DNA of 64,000 nucleotides from Sciurus carolinensis. Its lineage: Eukaryota > Chordata > Mammalia > Rodentia > Sciuridae. The stretch is taken from assembly GCF_902686445.1 (NCBI RefSeq), contig NW_025920106.1, forward strand, positions 992,001 to 1,056,000. Direction: 5' to 3'. Shown here piece after piece: positions 23,134 through 34,937 of the stretch; within the stretch, counting starts at the first letter, position 1, and each line of letters starts with the position of its first letter. The notes under the pieces are model-generated. The model ran no database searches. It was not told where the DNA came from and worked only from the letters and a program-made list of their open reading frames with translations. Position numbers and translations under genes: made by a program.

Positions 23134-24055
23134 CAAAAATATTTTATTGATAAATAATATCAAACTTATTAGAAAGATGACTCATAAGAAAAAAGTGTAG
23201 AGTTAATTTCTGTATTACTACCAAATAAGAAGATAAATATCAAGATAAAAAGGTATATGTTTTAGTGACAAGTGTCAAGTCTGAAGCAAATCCATCATCT
23301 GTGCTCCCAACTGAACAAGCTGAAGTAAAGGTCTCCTGTTAATACCTGACTGTCTGCACATAGATGTTTTATTGTCTAAGATCATATATGTCAAAATGAT
23401 TTCCTATACTGTCTTGTAGCTTAATTCCTATTTAGTCTAGAGTAAATTTAAATATTAAATTTCATCACTAAATATCAAACTACAAATTCTGGCACCTGTT
23501 AGAAGTACAATAAATATCTGTAGAACAAGTAAATATATTTTTGCACTTTCAGACTATTTCAGCAAATTATTTACATCTGTGCTTTCTTGCTTATAAGGAC
23601 TGTCATTTCAATTGATATCTAGGGGCTATAAATGAGCAGTTAAAGTTCTGATTACATAAAAGTCACAACTAATAAGTAGCAACACCTAATTTTAAGCTCT
23701 GCCTAAAATTTATCCGTACTAAATTGCCCAAGTTCTTACTTTGGAAGGGGTTAGGGGCTGTCTTACTTACTGGTTCAATTAATTCAGTGGTTTTTGGTAT
23801 ATTCCAGATTCTTTTTCTTTTATGGTGTTTTAAATTTTTAATTTTTTCTAAAATGTTATCTACCTCAACTGTGTTTTCAAATTCTCCACCTATAATTTAT
23901 AGTCTAATATTTATGCTCCTAACCAGTATTCCCATTGACTTGGAGTGAGCAATGAAGGAGAGTAGGCCTTGAATTTTCATTTTTAAGGGTTTTTTTAATA
24001 TTATATTTGGGGTTTTTGTCCATCTTTCTGATATTTTCTATAGAATATCCTTTCT
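23134..24055. other. Unassigned intergenic DNA
   Basis: No gene or named repeat recognised. Confidence 0.5.
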
Positions 24056-24185
24056 GGGGCTAGAATTGTGGCTCACTGGTAGAGTGCTTGCCTAGCATGT
24101 GTGAGGCCCTGGGTTTGATTCTCAGCACCACATATAAATAAATGAATAAAATAAAGGTCTGGCAACATCTAAAAAGTATTTTAAA
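24056..24185 (+). mobile_element. ID SINE (sciurid type)
   Basis: The head GGGGCTAGAATTGTGGCTCA, the B-box region GGGTTTGATTCTCAGCACCA and an A-rich tail with AATAAAATAAAGGTCTGGCA match the copy at 9589. Confidence 0.93.
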
Positions 24186-24914
24186 AAATTAATCCCCTTT
24201 GGTTTTTTTAGTCCTGTCTGTCATTTTAAAGAGATCACTGACTTCTGCCCCTAACTCTTTATTTGGGTACACTCAGTTGTCACAGTTCTCAATTACCCTG
24301 GCTTTACTGGCTTGTTTCTTAATCCATTTTATGGACTCTTTACTACATTTCCCCATTTTCCCTTCACATAATGAATACTTGATAGAAAAGGGAGTAATAA
24401 AAGTACAAATTATATTGAATATAAGACATCCAAAAGATGGTCCAGAAAGTAGCTAATGTTGGGGACATGTCTGGCAGAAGTTCCAAGCAAAGCTGGAACT
24501 CAGTGCTCCAGGTCAGAATGCATTTGTTTCTGGAATTCATTCCCTCTGATTTCCTGTCCTTCAGCATCTAATCTAGAGTACAAATGGTCACATCAATGCT
24601 GTAGCATCAGAAGGATGTTTGGGGTGACTGGCCTGAGATAACCTGGGGCAACTTTAAGAAACCAATAGGAAAATGCACTTGAGAGAAAGGTAGATTAGTT
24701 CCTGACTGAGGGCAGTGTGATGTGTGGGGGATTGGGGGACAGGAGGCAGTGGAGGGGGATCACAGTCCTTTTAACATTGCAGCATAGGCCAGACTTCTGT
24801 CCTCGGCCTAGTTTTCTTCATAGTCATACATCGACCTAACAACCATTTCCACTTGCAGCATCTCCAGTCAGTGCTTTTCCAACAGAGTTGCTCTTCTCTG
24901 GTGCTCTAAGTCAG
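24186..24914. other. Unassigned intergenic DNA
   Basis: Overlapping short open frames on both strands (24199-24641) share no recognisable domain and look fortuitous. Confidence 0.5.
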
Positions 24915-25125
24915 TGAGAGTAGTGGTTGGGATTGCAAGTTAAATTTTAATCAGGCTCTGACACTTACTAGTGTGTGATCTTGGGTAAACTGGGCAATAT
25001 CTCTGTGCCTTAGTTTCCTCAACTTTAAAATAGCACTACTGGTAGCATTAAATAAAAAATTATGATGAGTGGCCCAGACTGGCACACAGGAAGCCTTCAA
25101 TTCACATTAGCTTTTGTTACTAAAA
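24915..25125 (+). mobile_element. MIR SINE
   Basis: Well-ordered MIR text: CTGACACTTACTAGTGTGTG, ATCTTGGGTAAACTGGGCAA, TGTGCCTTAGTTTCCTCAAC, then a tail with CTGGCACACAGGAAGCCTTC. This is an old mammal-wide SINE in the plus sense. Confidence 0.88.
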
Positions 25126-26594
25126 TATTGCCAGTCTCATAGTTAGTTTTCCTCTTCCTCATTTTCACTGCTTGCTTATTCCTCAAACTAAACTCAAGTT
25201 CTTCTCAATCTTGCCTCTGAAATGTCTTCAAAATTGATTCCTATGTCCAGTTTACCTTCATTATTTGAAGTAGTGTAATAATTTTCTCCTATCTTTCTGT
25301 CCTTTCACTTTTTATTGATGTCTTCCTTCACATGGATATCACTGTTGAAGGTATAACAACATATAAATGTGGACCTCTTCAATGCCTATGCCACCTTTTC
25401 AGAATTCATCTATCACCAGGTCTCTTCCTGAATATGCTTTCCCTATCCAAACTAGGCAGATCTATTAAGTTCTAAAATATGCTTTGCTCTCTATCAAAAT
25501 CCTGTCCTTTCTTCCAGCTCTTCTCAAGTGGCACTTCTTCCTCAGAATCTGTCCAGTCCCTAGATGCAAAGAACAACTCAGTCTCTGTGCACTTTGTTTA
25601 TTCCTGTTAATACACATGTTGTATATTTCTAACAGTCCCTGCTTAAGGCAGATATTTTCTGCCTTATATTTGTCAAACTAAAAATTTTAGCACACAGTCT
25701 CAAATGCAAATTTAAACTAGTTCCACTGGCTTTCAACATGTATCTGTACTACTGTGTGCATTCCAAATTTGATAAAAATCTATTTAAAAATTGAAATGAA
25801 CAGAAATGTAAGCTCAAAATGCCAAATTTTCCAATTGAAAAAGACATTTCACTTTGTTTGTAAATCTGTATCCTTGACATTCAATACTTAGCACAGTGTC
25901 TTTGGCATTTATCTCTTTATAAAATATATCTTAGTTCAAAATTCTAAATCTTCCAGAAAGTCTAGTGCCTTTTCTCCTTTTTTGGAATTATTTAATATCT
26001 TCTGTAGCCTGCTACAATGATTATAGATGAATGAACTATTAATATACATGAATGGTCATGTGTAGAAATTCCTCAGCTCTGTCAGTTGTCACACCAGTCC
26101 ACCTTTACAAAGAATCCAACAAGAAACCTACCAGCATCAATTAAAATTTGTTGTAGACCAAATCTAATTTGTTTCCTCTTCCAGTACATTAATAGCATAT
26201 GTGGAAGAGGTTTGTTATTTTGAAAGAGATTTCTTTTATAAGTTCAGTGGGGACATAATCATAATCTGAATAGTGAAATCCATCAGTTGTAATGTCTCAA
26301 TTCAGAAAATATTCCTCATATCATATTTTTTTATCATTTTAAAAATTGCTCTGTTCAACTCTCCTTTTCATTGGAAGAATAATAATATTTTGAAAGGTGC
26401 AAAATTGTTTTTCCTTAGTTACATGATCCAACCAAAAAAAGAGTGCCCAAGGTCATATAACCTATCAGCCATCCAGACTGGGTTATAATTTTTTGGGGGG
26501 GCTGCCTTTTGAATGTCACCAAGAGAAAATCCAGGACTATTTGGTAAATCTACAATTGAAACTCTCAAGCAAGTCGATTTTAAATGCAGTAATA
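25126..26594. other. Unassigned intergenic DNA, possible L2 traces
   Basis: 25380-25690 has an L2-like feel (CCAAACTAGGCAGATC, CTTTGTTTATTCCTG). The match is too weak to call a separate element. No gene seen. Confidence 0.45.
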
Positions 26595-26770
26595 AAGCCT
26601 GGTACAGTGAAATAGGGTTAAAATCCTAGTAACTCAGGACTGGGACAAGAGAATCATAAGTTCAAGGTCAGCTTTAGCAACTTAACAAGACACTGTCTCA
26701 AAATAAAAAGGACTAAGGATGTAACTCAGTGGTAGATCACCCCTGGGCCAATCACCAATATCACCCCTCA
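26595..26770 (+). mobile_element. B1-dID-like composite SINE, old
   Basis: A diverged B1 head (AAGCCTGGTACAGTG, AATCATAAGTTCAAGGTCAG, CAAGACACTGTCTCAAAATA) is followed by an ID-like tail (GACTAAGGATGTAACTCAGT, CACCCCTGGGC). Confidence 0.8.
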
Positions 26771-28369
26771 CCACACACAGTGCAACTTATTCTGCAGATT
26801 TCTACATGTAAACTAGGTACTACTGTCCTTCAGTGGTTAACAAAGTGTCACCCCTGAACCAAGGACATTATTAGGCACTGGAATGAAATGTTTATGTCAG
26901 ACCCTATCAAAGAACTAAGGACTCAGCAATCTTTATTTTAATACAAAATACAGGTGAATGGATCCTAATTTTCAGAACCCCTGGGTACATACTTCTCAAC
27001 TCCCAGAGATCCTGATAATGTGTAGAACAACTGTGGACATGAACAATACTTATTGTTGGGAATACTGGATGAGGAAATTAGCAAAATTCCAGTCATTCCC
27101 CAAACATTTTCTAGGAGGTCACCAATCCATATTTCAATCATGGGCAGAATTTCCAATAATGAGGGAAAGGAGAGGCCATTCATTGTTTACAAATACTTGC
27201 TGAATTCCACAAAGCTCTGGGTCTTGACCCAGGAGCTCACTGTGGCCACATGAGTCCTTTCTACTCTACTCATTCCCAGAGCTTTGCTGTTCTAACCTTG
27301 AGCCTTTCAGACAATGAGGCCTTTTATCACCATTTTCCAATAAGAACCTAAATCTCATTGTGTACATTGTACTTCTGGCACAGAGATTGTACTTGGTATG
27401 TATAATTTTAACAAAAGATTAGGATGACAAGGCTAAAGATTTTTAAAGTAGTAGATTTGCTCATTGCTAATTTTACTTAAATTTCTAGTTTTTGCATCTC
27501 TGCTGAAGTTAAAATGGTTAAAAATCAATGTTTTGCAGTGTGTGACTAAAGCTTGATTTCATGTGATAGGAAAAAGAGCCAGGGGAAAGAAAGAAACCCA
27601 ATTTCTCCTGGGACATAGTCACATCATGATAGCCTACCACAATTCCAGTAGTAAGCCAGAGAAGTGAAATAGCAATTAGAATCTCTTTAGGTTATCATTT
27701 TCCAATAAGACCCTAAATCTCATTGTGTACATCATACTTCTGGCACAGAGATGGTACTAGGCATATATAATTTTTACAGGCAAACCGTCAACTCAAAAGG
27801 TAAACAGACTTGATTTTTTTAATCCTTATCTTTTATTGACATCTCTTTATGAATTCTTTGGTATCTTTTCACTTAGATGGTCCTTGATAATTGCTGACAT
27901 CATCTGTTCTTGAGTCAACAAGCTAGATGCTGGGAGACACCTTGGGGAACATGATACAGTTCCAGTCTTGAGGGCCCACAGTCTACTGAAGTTTGCTAGA
28001 TCAACAGACAAATTACTAAGTGCTAAATGGTGTGGGAGTCAAAGTACTGCAAACAGTTTGACATGAACCACACTAGGGACACAGGATGCAGGGTGGATAA
28101 AACAACTCTAGAGTTCAGTAGAGAGAGTTTGCACTGTGTCTAACCCTTCTTCATTCCTGTCCCTAGGATCTGTCCTGCCTATAATCACATATCCAAACAC
28201 TAATAATGTTGGTGGGATGAGTAACCATGTTTTGGCATCAAAGAAAAAAATTACCAATATTTACTTTATAGAAAGTGATACTACTGCAATAATCTAGCAT
28301 GTAAGTGAATAATAAATAATGCTCCCCTAATCCAGAGAGTTCGGCAAGATAAAGCAACTAGGTCTTCAT
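26771..28369. other. Unassigned intergenic DNA with a local duplication
   Basis: No gene recognised. Overlapping open frames on both strands at 26958-27253 have no domain support. The direct repeat at 27325/27693 is the only structure seen. Confidence 0.5.
27325..27777 (+). repeat. Local direct duplication, ~87-bp units
   Basis: 27325-27412 and 27693-27777 share TTTTCCAATAAG, CCTAAATCTCATTGTGTACA and ACTTCTGGCACAGAGAT with a few differences. The start-to-start distance is about 368 bp. They are either the ends of a larger tandem duplication that has decayed between them or two copies of a minor repeat. Confidence 0.85.
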
Positions 28370-31300
28370 TGTTTTTTTACTTTATTTTTTAATCTTTATA
28401 GACTCATTTTAATTCATTGTACACAAATGGTGTACAAATTTTCATTTCTATGGTTTTTCACAATGTAGATTCATACTATTCATGTAATTATACATGTACA
28501 TAGTGTAATGATGTCTGTCTCATTCCACCATCTTTCATACCACTGCCCCCTCCACTCTCTCTTTTTCCTCTTTGCAATCTAATGTTCCTCCATTTTTCTC
28601 TCACCCCCACCACCGTTATGCATCATCATCCACTTATCAGAGAAAACATTCAGTCTTTGCTTTTTGGGGATTGGCTTATTTCTCTTAGCATGATATTCTC
28701 CAATTCCATTCATTTATCTGCAAATGCCATAATATTATTCTTTATGACTGAATAATATTCCATTGTGTATATATACCACAGTTTCTTTATCCATTCATCT
28801 GTTGAAGGACATCTAGTTTGTTTCTACAATATAGCTATTGTGAATTAAACTGCTATAAACATTGATGTGGCTGCATTGCTGTAGTATACTAATGTGAACT
28901 CCTTTGGGTATAAACTGAGGTGTAGGATAGCTAGGTCAAAAGATGAGTCCATTCCAAGTTTTCTGAGGAATCTCTATACTGCTTTCCAGAGGGGTTGCAA
29001 TAATTTGCAACTCCACCAGCAATGTATGAATGTACTCTTTTCCCCACATCCACACCAACATCTATTATTGTTTGTGTTCTTGAAAATAGTCTTTCTATTT
29101 GGAGTAAGATGAAAAGTTACACTTGTTTTAATTTGCATTTCTCTAATTACTAGAGATGTTGAAATATTTTTCATGTATTTATTAGTCACCTGTATCTCTT
29201 CTTGCATAAAGAGTCTGTCCAGTTTCTTGGCCCATTTATTGATTGGGTTTTTTGTACTTTTGGTGTAAAGTTTTGTAAGTTCTTTATAAATTTTGGAGAT
29301 TAGTGGTCTATATGAAGTGCATTTGGAAAATATTTTCTTCTACTCTGTAGGCCTTCATTTTCCATTATTGATTGTATCCTTTGCTGAGAACAAGCTTTTT
29401 AGTTTGAATTTATCCCATTTATTGATTCTTGCTTTGATTTGTTGTGCTTTGGGAGTCATGTTAAGGAAGTCTGATCCTAAGCCAACATGATGAAGATTTG
29501 GGCCTACTTCTTCTATTAGGTGCAGGGTTACTGGTCTAATGCCTAAGTTTTTGACCCTTTTGAGTTGAGGTTCATGCAGGGTGAGAGAAAGAGGTTTAAT
29601 TTCATTTTACTACATAGGATTTCCAGTTTTCCCAGCACAATTTTTTGAACATGCTATTTTTTATCCATTGTTTGTTATTGACCCCTTGTATAGTATGAAG
29701 TAAGTGTATTTTTGTGGGTTTGTCTCTGTGTCTTCTATACCATTGGTCTGCCTGTTTATTTTGGTGCCAATACCATGCCATTTTTGTTACTATTGGTCTG
29801 TACTATAGTGTAAGATCTGGTATTGTGATACCTCCTGCTTCACTCTTTGTGCTCAAGATTGTTTTAGTTATTCTGGGTCATTTATACTTCCAGATGAATT
29901 TCATGATTGCTTTCTCTATTTCTATGAGGAATATCATTGGTATTTTAATTGGAATTGCATTGAATCCATTTAGCACCTTTGGTACTATGGTCATTTTGAC
30001 AATATTAATTCTGCCTATCCAAGAACATGGATATCTTTCCATCTTCTAAGGTTTTCATTAATTTATTTCTTTAGAGTTCTGTAGATTTCATTGTAGCAGA
30101 CTTTCACCTCTTCTGTTACATTGATTCCCAAGTGTTTTTATTTTTGAGGCTATTGTGAAAGAGTGGTTTTTCTTATTTCTCTTTCAGAGGATACATCACT
30201 TATGAATGGAAATGCATTAGATTTTTGTGTATTCATTTTATATCTTGCTACTTTTCTGAATTCATTTATTAGGTTTAGAAGTTTTCTGGTGAAAATTTTT
30301 AGATCCTATAAATATAAAATCATTTTATCATCAAATAGTGAGAACTTGATTTCTTTTATTCATATAACCTTTAATTACTTTGGTCTCTCTAACTGCTCTG
30401 GCTAGTGTTTCAGGAAAGATTTTGAATAGAAATGGAGAAAGAGGGCATCCCTGTCTTGTTCCAATTTTTAGAGGGAAGGCTTTCAGTTTTTCTCCATTAA
30501 GAATGATGTTGTCTGTGGGCTTAGCCTAGAAAGTCTTTAAATGTTGAGGTATGTTTCTACTATCCCTATATTTGCTACTGTTTTGAGCATGAAGGGGTGC
30601 TGTATTCTTAACTTTAAGTCTATTGATGTGATAAATTATGTACTCATTTCCAGATGTTGAACCAACCTTCTATCCATTGTATAAACACCACATAGTCAGG
30701 GAGCACTATTTTTTAAATATGTTCTTTTATGCAATTTGCCAGAATATTTTCAAGGATTTTTGCATCTATGTTCATCAGGGATATTGAGCTAATGTTTTCT
30801 ATCCTTGATGCATCTTTGTCTGGTTCTGGTATCATAAAATACTCATACTCATAGAATGAGTTTGGAAGGGTTCCCTTCTTTTCTATTTCCTGGAATGCAT
30901 TGAGGAATATTTGTATTAGTTCTTCTTTGAAGGACTTATAGAATTTGACTGAGAATCCATCTAGTTCTGGACTTTCCTTAGTTAATAGACTTTTGATGGT
31001 TTCTTCTATTTCAGTGCTTGAAATTGATTTGCTTAATTGTGTGTCTTTCTGATTCAGTTTAGGAGGATTGTATGTTTCTAAAAATTTGTCAATTTCTTTA
31101 ATATTTTCTATTTTGTTGGACTATAGATTTTCAAAGTAGCTACTACTTATGTATTTAAATGATGTCTGTCATGATATTTATTTTTATCATGATTTTTAGT
31201 AATTTGAGTTTTCTCTCACCTTCTCTTTTTTAGTATGGCTAAGGGTTTATCTATTTTGTTTATGTTTGCAAAGAATCAAATTTTTGTTTTGCCAATTATT

Positions 31301-33575
31301 TGAATTATTTCTTTTGTTTTAATTTCATTAATTTCAGCTCTGATTTTAATTATTTCTTGCCTTCTACTTTTGATTTTTAACTGCTTTTGCTTTTCTAGGG
31401 CTTTGAGATGTAATGTTAAGTCATTTAGTTGTTGACTTTTTATTCATTTAATATACGAGCTCAATGCAATGAACTTTTCTTTTTGTACTGCTTTCAGATT
31501 GTACCAGAGATTTTGATATGTTGTGTTGTTTTCTTTTATCTCTAAGGATTTTTAATTTTCTTCCTAATGTCTCTGTTATCATTGCATTATTCAATAGCAT
31601 ATTATTTAGCTTCCAGGTGTGGGAGAAGTTTTTGTTTTCTATTTTATCATTGTTTTCTAATTGCATTCCATTATGATCTGATAGAATGCAAGATAGTATC
31701 TCTATCTTTTTTGTATTTACTAATGGCTTTTTTGTGGCTTAGCATATTTTGGAGAAGGATCCATGAGTTGCTGAGAAGAAATTGTATTCACTTGATGGAT
31801 GAAATACTCTATACATGCCCATTAAGTATATATCATTGATTGTATTGTTTAATTCTATAGTTTCTTTGTAATTTTTTGTTTGGAGTATCTATGTAGTGGT
31901 GAGAGTGGTATGGTAAAGTCACCCAGTATTACTAGGTTGTGGTCTATTTGATTCTTCAAATTGAGAAGGGTTTCTTTGTTGTACATGGACGCATCATTGT
32001 TTGGGGCATAAATATTTAAAATTGTTATGTCTTGCTGCTTTACCATTTCCCTAAGCAGTATGAAATGTCCTTCTTTATCCTTTCTGAGTTAGATTTGAAG
32101 TCCACATTTTCTGATACTGTCTTGTAGACCCCTGCATTTTTACTGAGTCCATGTGCATGTTTTGTTTTTCCACATCCTTTCACCTTTAATTTGTGGATGT
32201 CATTTTCTATGAGTCTCTTGAAGACAGCATATTGTTGGGTACTTTCTTTTTAATTCAACCTGCAATTGTCTTTTGATTAATGAGTTTAGGTCATTAACAC
32301 TAAGGTTTACTATTGTGATATGATTTGTTTTTCTGGTCACTTTGGCTTAATTTTGGTTTTTAACTTGACTTGGTTTCTCCTTTGATTGACTTTTCCTTTA
32401 GGGTAATTTCTCCATTTGTGGACTTGTATTGTTGTTTTTCACTTTCTCCTCATTAAATATTTTGCTGACAATGATCTCTACTACAGTCTTTCTATTGTAT
32501 ATTTTTTTAGCTTTTGTTTATCATGAAAAGATTTTATTTCATCATCAAATCTGAAGTTTAGTTTTGCTGGGTATAAGATCTTGATTGGCATCCATGTTCT
32601 TTCAGAACTTAAATTATATTCTTCCAGGCCCATCTTCCTTTTAGGGTCTAGGCTGAAAAAATCTGCTGATATCTGTGTTGGTTTCCCCTTATATATAATC
32701 TGATGATTTTCTCTCACAGCCCATAAAATCCTAACTTCATTTTGTATGTGAAGTATTTTCATTATAATGTGCCTTGGTGTGATATGTTGTAATTTTGTGC
32801 ACCTGGTGTTCTGTAAGTCTCTTGTATTTGATTTTCCATTTCATTCTTCAGGCTTGGAAAATTTTCTGATATTATTTATTGAAGTCATTGTTCATTTCTT
32901 TGATTTGTATCTCTTTGCCTAACTCGATATTGATAATGCTTAAATTTGGTCTCTTCGTGATTTTTCATAATTCTTGGAAGTTCCATTCATGATTTCTCTC
33001 CATCTTTCCAGTTTGGTCAACTTTATTTTCAAGATTCAGTATTTTGTCTTCATTGTCTGTGATTCTGTCTTCCACAAGATCTAGTCTGTTGGTGATGCTA
33101 TCTATTGAGATTTAATTTGGTTTATTATTTCTTTCAAGTATTTGGGCTTTTTTTTCCCAAAATCTCAGTCTCTTTATTGAAGTGCTCTTTTTCTATCTGC
33201 ATTTGCTATTTTAGCTGTTTATTGGAGTGATCATACATTGCCTGCATTTGCTCTCTTAACTTTTGCTTCACGGATCATTTTAATTATGTAGATTCTAAAC
33301 TCATTTTCTGTGATTACTACTGCCATTCTGTCATTGGATTCTATCAAAATAGCATCTTGGTTTGTTAGGAAATTTCTTCCCCTGTTTTTTTCATTTTGTT
33401 ACTGTGTCTTCCCTTCTAGCAGTAAAGAACTGGGGAATTGCAGTTCCCCCCCGCATTCCCAGTAGTCTTATTTTGATCCTGAACATTTCCAATACCTCTC
33501 CTTTGAGGGAGGAGATCAATATTAGTTGCACACAGTACAAACAATATGCAATTAGTTGTCTTTTAACCCAATGCC
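28370..33575 (-). mobile_element. L1 retrotransposon, old and decayed (L1-B)
   Basis: Antisense L1 with 3' UTR (28370-28690), ORF2 (about 28700-32340), ORF1 (about 32400-33390) and some 5' UTR (to about 33575). It is more decayed than L1-A and L1-D: the longest L1-like minus frames are 60-95 codons, such as the endonuclease fragment at 31855-32046 (TILNIYAPNNDAS, LVILGDF) and ORF1 C-terminal text at 32481-32762. Its 5' UTR (TCTAGCAGTAAAGAACTGG, ATTGCAGTTCCCCCC) resembles that of L1-C and differs from that of L1-A and L1-D. Confidence 0.85.
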
Positions 33576-34714
33576 CTGGATACTATTTTTTTCTTTTTCT
33601 TTCTTTTTTCTTTTTTTTTTTTTAAGTCACAGAACTAGAAGAATTTGATTATGATTTAGAAGTATGCAGGTAACTTTTCTATCCCAGTAGGGGGAAACTG
33701 TTGTTATTTTTACTCTTGAATTTATTTCAAGTAAATCAGTACATTGAGTAACTGGATTATTATGTTTTTTCTTAAGTTTTTTATTTCCCTAAAATGTCCA
33801 GTTTTCATAGTCAAATTAAATTATATTAAATACTTCAAGAACTTAATGATGCACTTATGGGCAGTGGATAGAAGTACACCATTTATTTCTCATTAAAAAT
33901 GTCTGCCACTAAAAGGTTGTCCAGTCTCTATGATCACCCTTTGTAAACCAACATGTTTACCAAATATGAGGCAGAATTCACCATCTTAAGCTTCTGCAGG
34001 TTTGAGAGAAAGGACATCCCTTAGAAGTTCTATGTTTACAAGCTCATTTGTAAACACTCATCTAGAACAGCATGTTTGCCCCTTGCAATTTTTAACAACT
34101 TATATAAGGGAAAGAGGTATTGCTATTCTGGTGAAAATCTCAAGTTTGTAGCAACTTCTGTCTAAAAGATTTCTTCAACTTGCTCCCCCTACTAAATTAA
34201 AGAAATTTTAGTGTTCAGGCAAAATGGGAACTCAGAAAGGGACTTTCTTTTTTAATTTTTTTAATTGATTTTCTATAGTGGACACTCTAGGTTATAAACA
34301 CACAAAGCACATATACACATTTTAAAACTAATTGTTCAATTCTTCCATTTCTGACCAGCCTTTTATAGCTTAGAATCTGCTGTAAAAATACCCTTTCATA
34401 GCTTCTTAAAAAGTTCTGAGCTGGGTTTTCCAGATTTCTCTCTGGATGGGGGATTGGTGAAAATCCAGTACCCTGATAAATGTGAGGGATATATGGGGGT
34501 GATTCTTGTCAGGTTGGATGTAGAGCCAACACTTATCAGGAGAGTGGCACGCTGTCATTCCCTTTAACACAGGCAGCAGGATTCCAGTCCCACAAGTCAG
34601 AAAGAGGACAAAAATCCAGGTTTCCCTGGCTGGTAAATCTGAAGGGCTCTTATTCTAATAAGAGGCAAACTCTCCAGCCCAGGGTTCAATGAAGGATTAT
34701 CAAAAAGATAGTAT
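33576..34714. other. Unassigned DNA with a pyrimidine tract
   Basis: A TTTC/T-rich run occupies about 33586-33624, at the 5' border of L1-B. The rest is AT-rich with no gene recognised. Confidence 0.5.
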
Positions 34715-34937
34715 TCAGCCTAGCAGGATTGTGCACATGCCTGTAATCTCAGGAACCTGGGAGACTGAGTCAGAAGGATAAGAAGATTGAGGTCAACTTC
34801 TAAAATTTAGCAGGGCCCTAAGCAATTTAGAGAGAGACCTTGTCTTAATACAACCACTACTACTACCACTAAGAAAAATAATAATGAACAAGGGATGTAG
34901 CTCTCAAGTGCCCTGGGTTCAATGTCCAGTAACAAAA
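34715..34937 (+). mobile_element. B1-dID-like composite SINE
   Basis: A diverged B1 head (GCCTGTAATCTCAGGAACC, GGGCCCTAAGCAATTTAGAG, ACCTTGTCTTAATAC) and an ID-like tail (GGGATGTAGCTCTCAAGTGC, CCCTGGGTTCAATGTCCAGT), separated by an ACTACTACC/AATAATAAT simple stretch. Confidence 0.82.
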
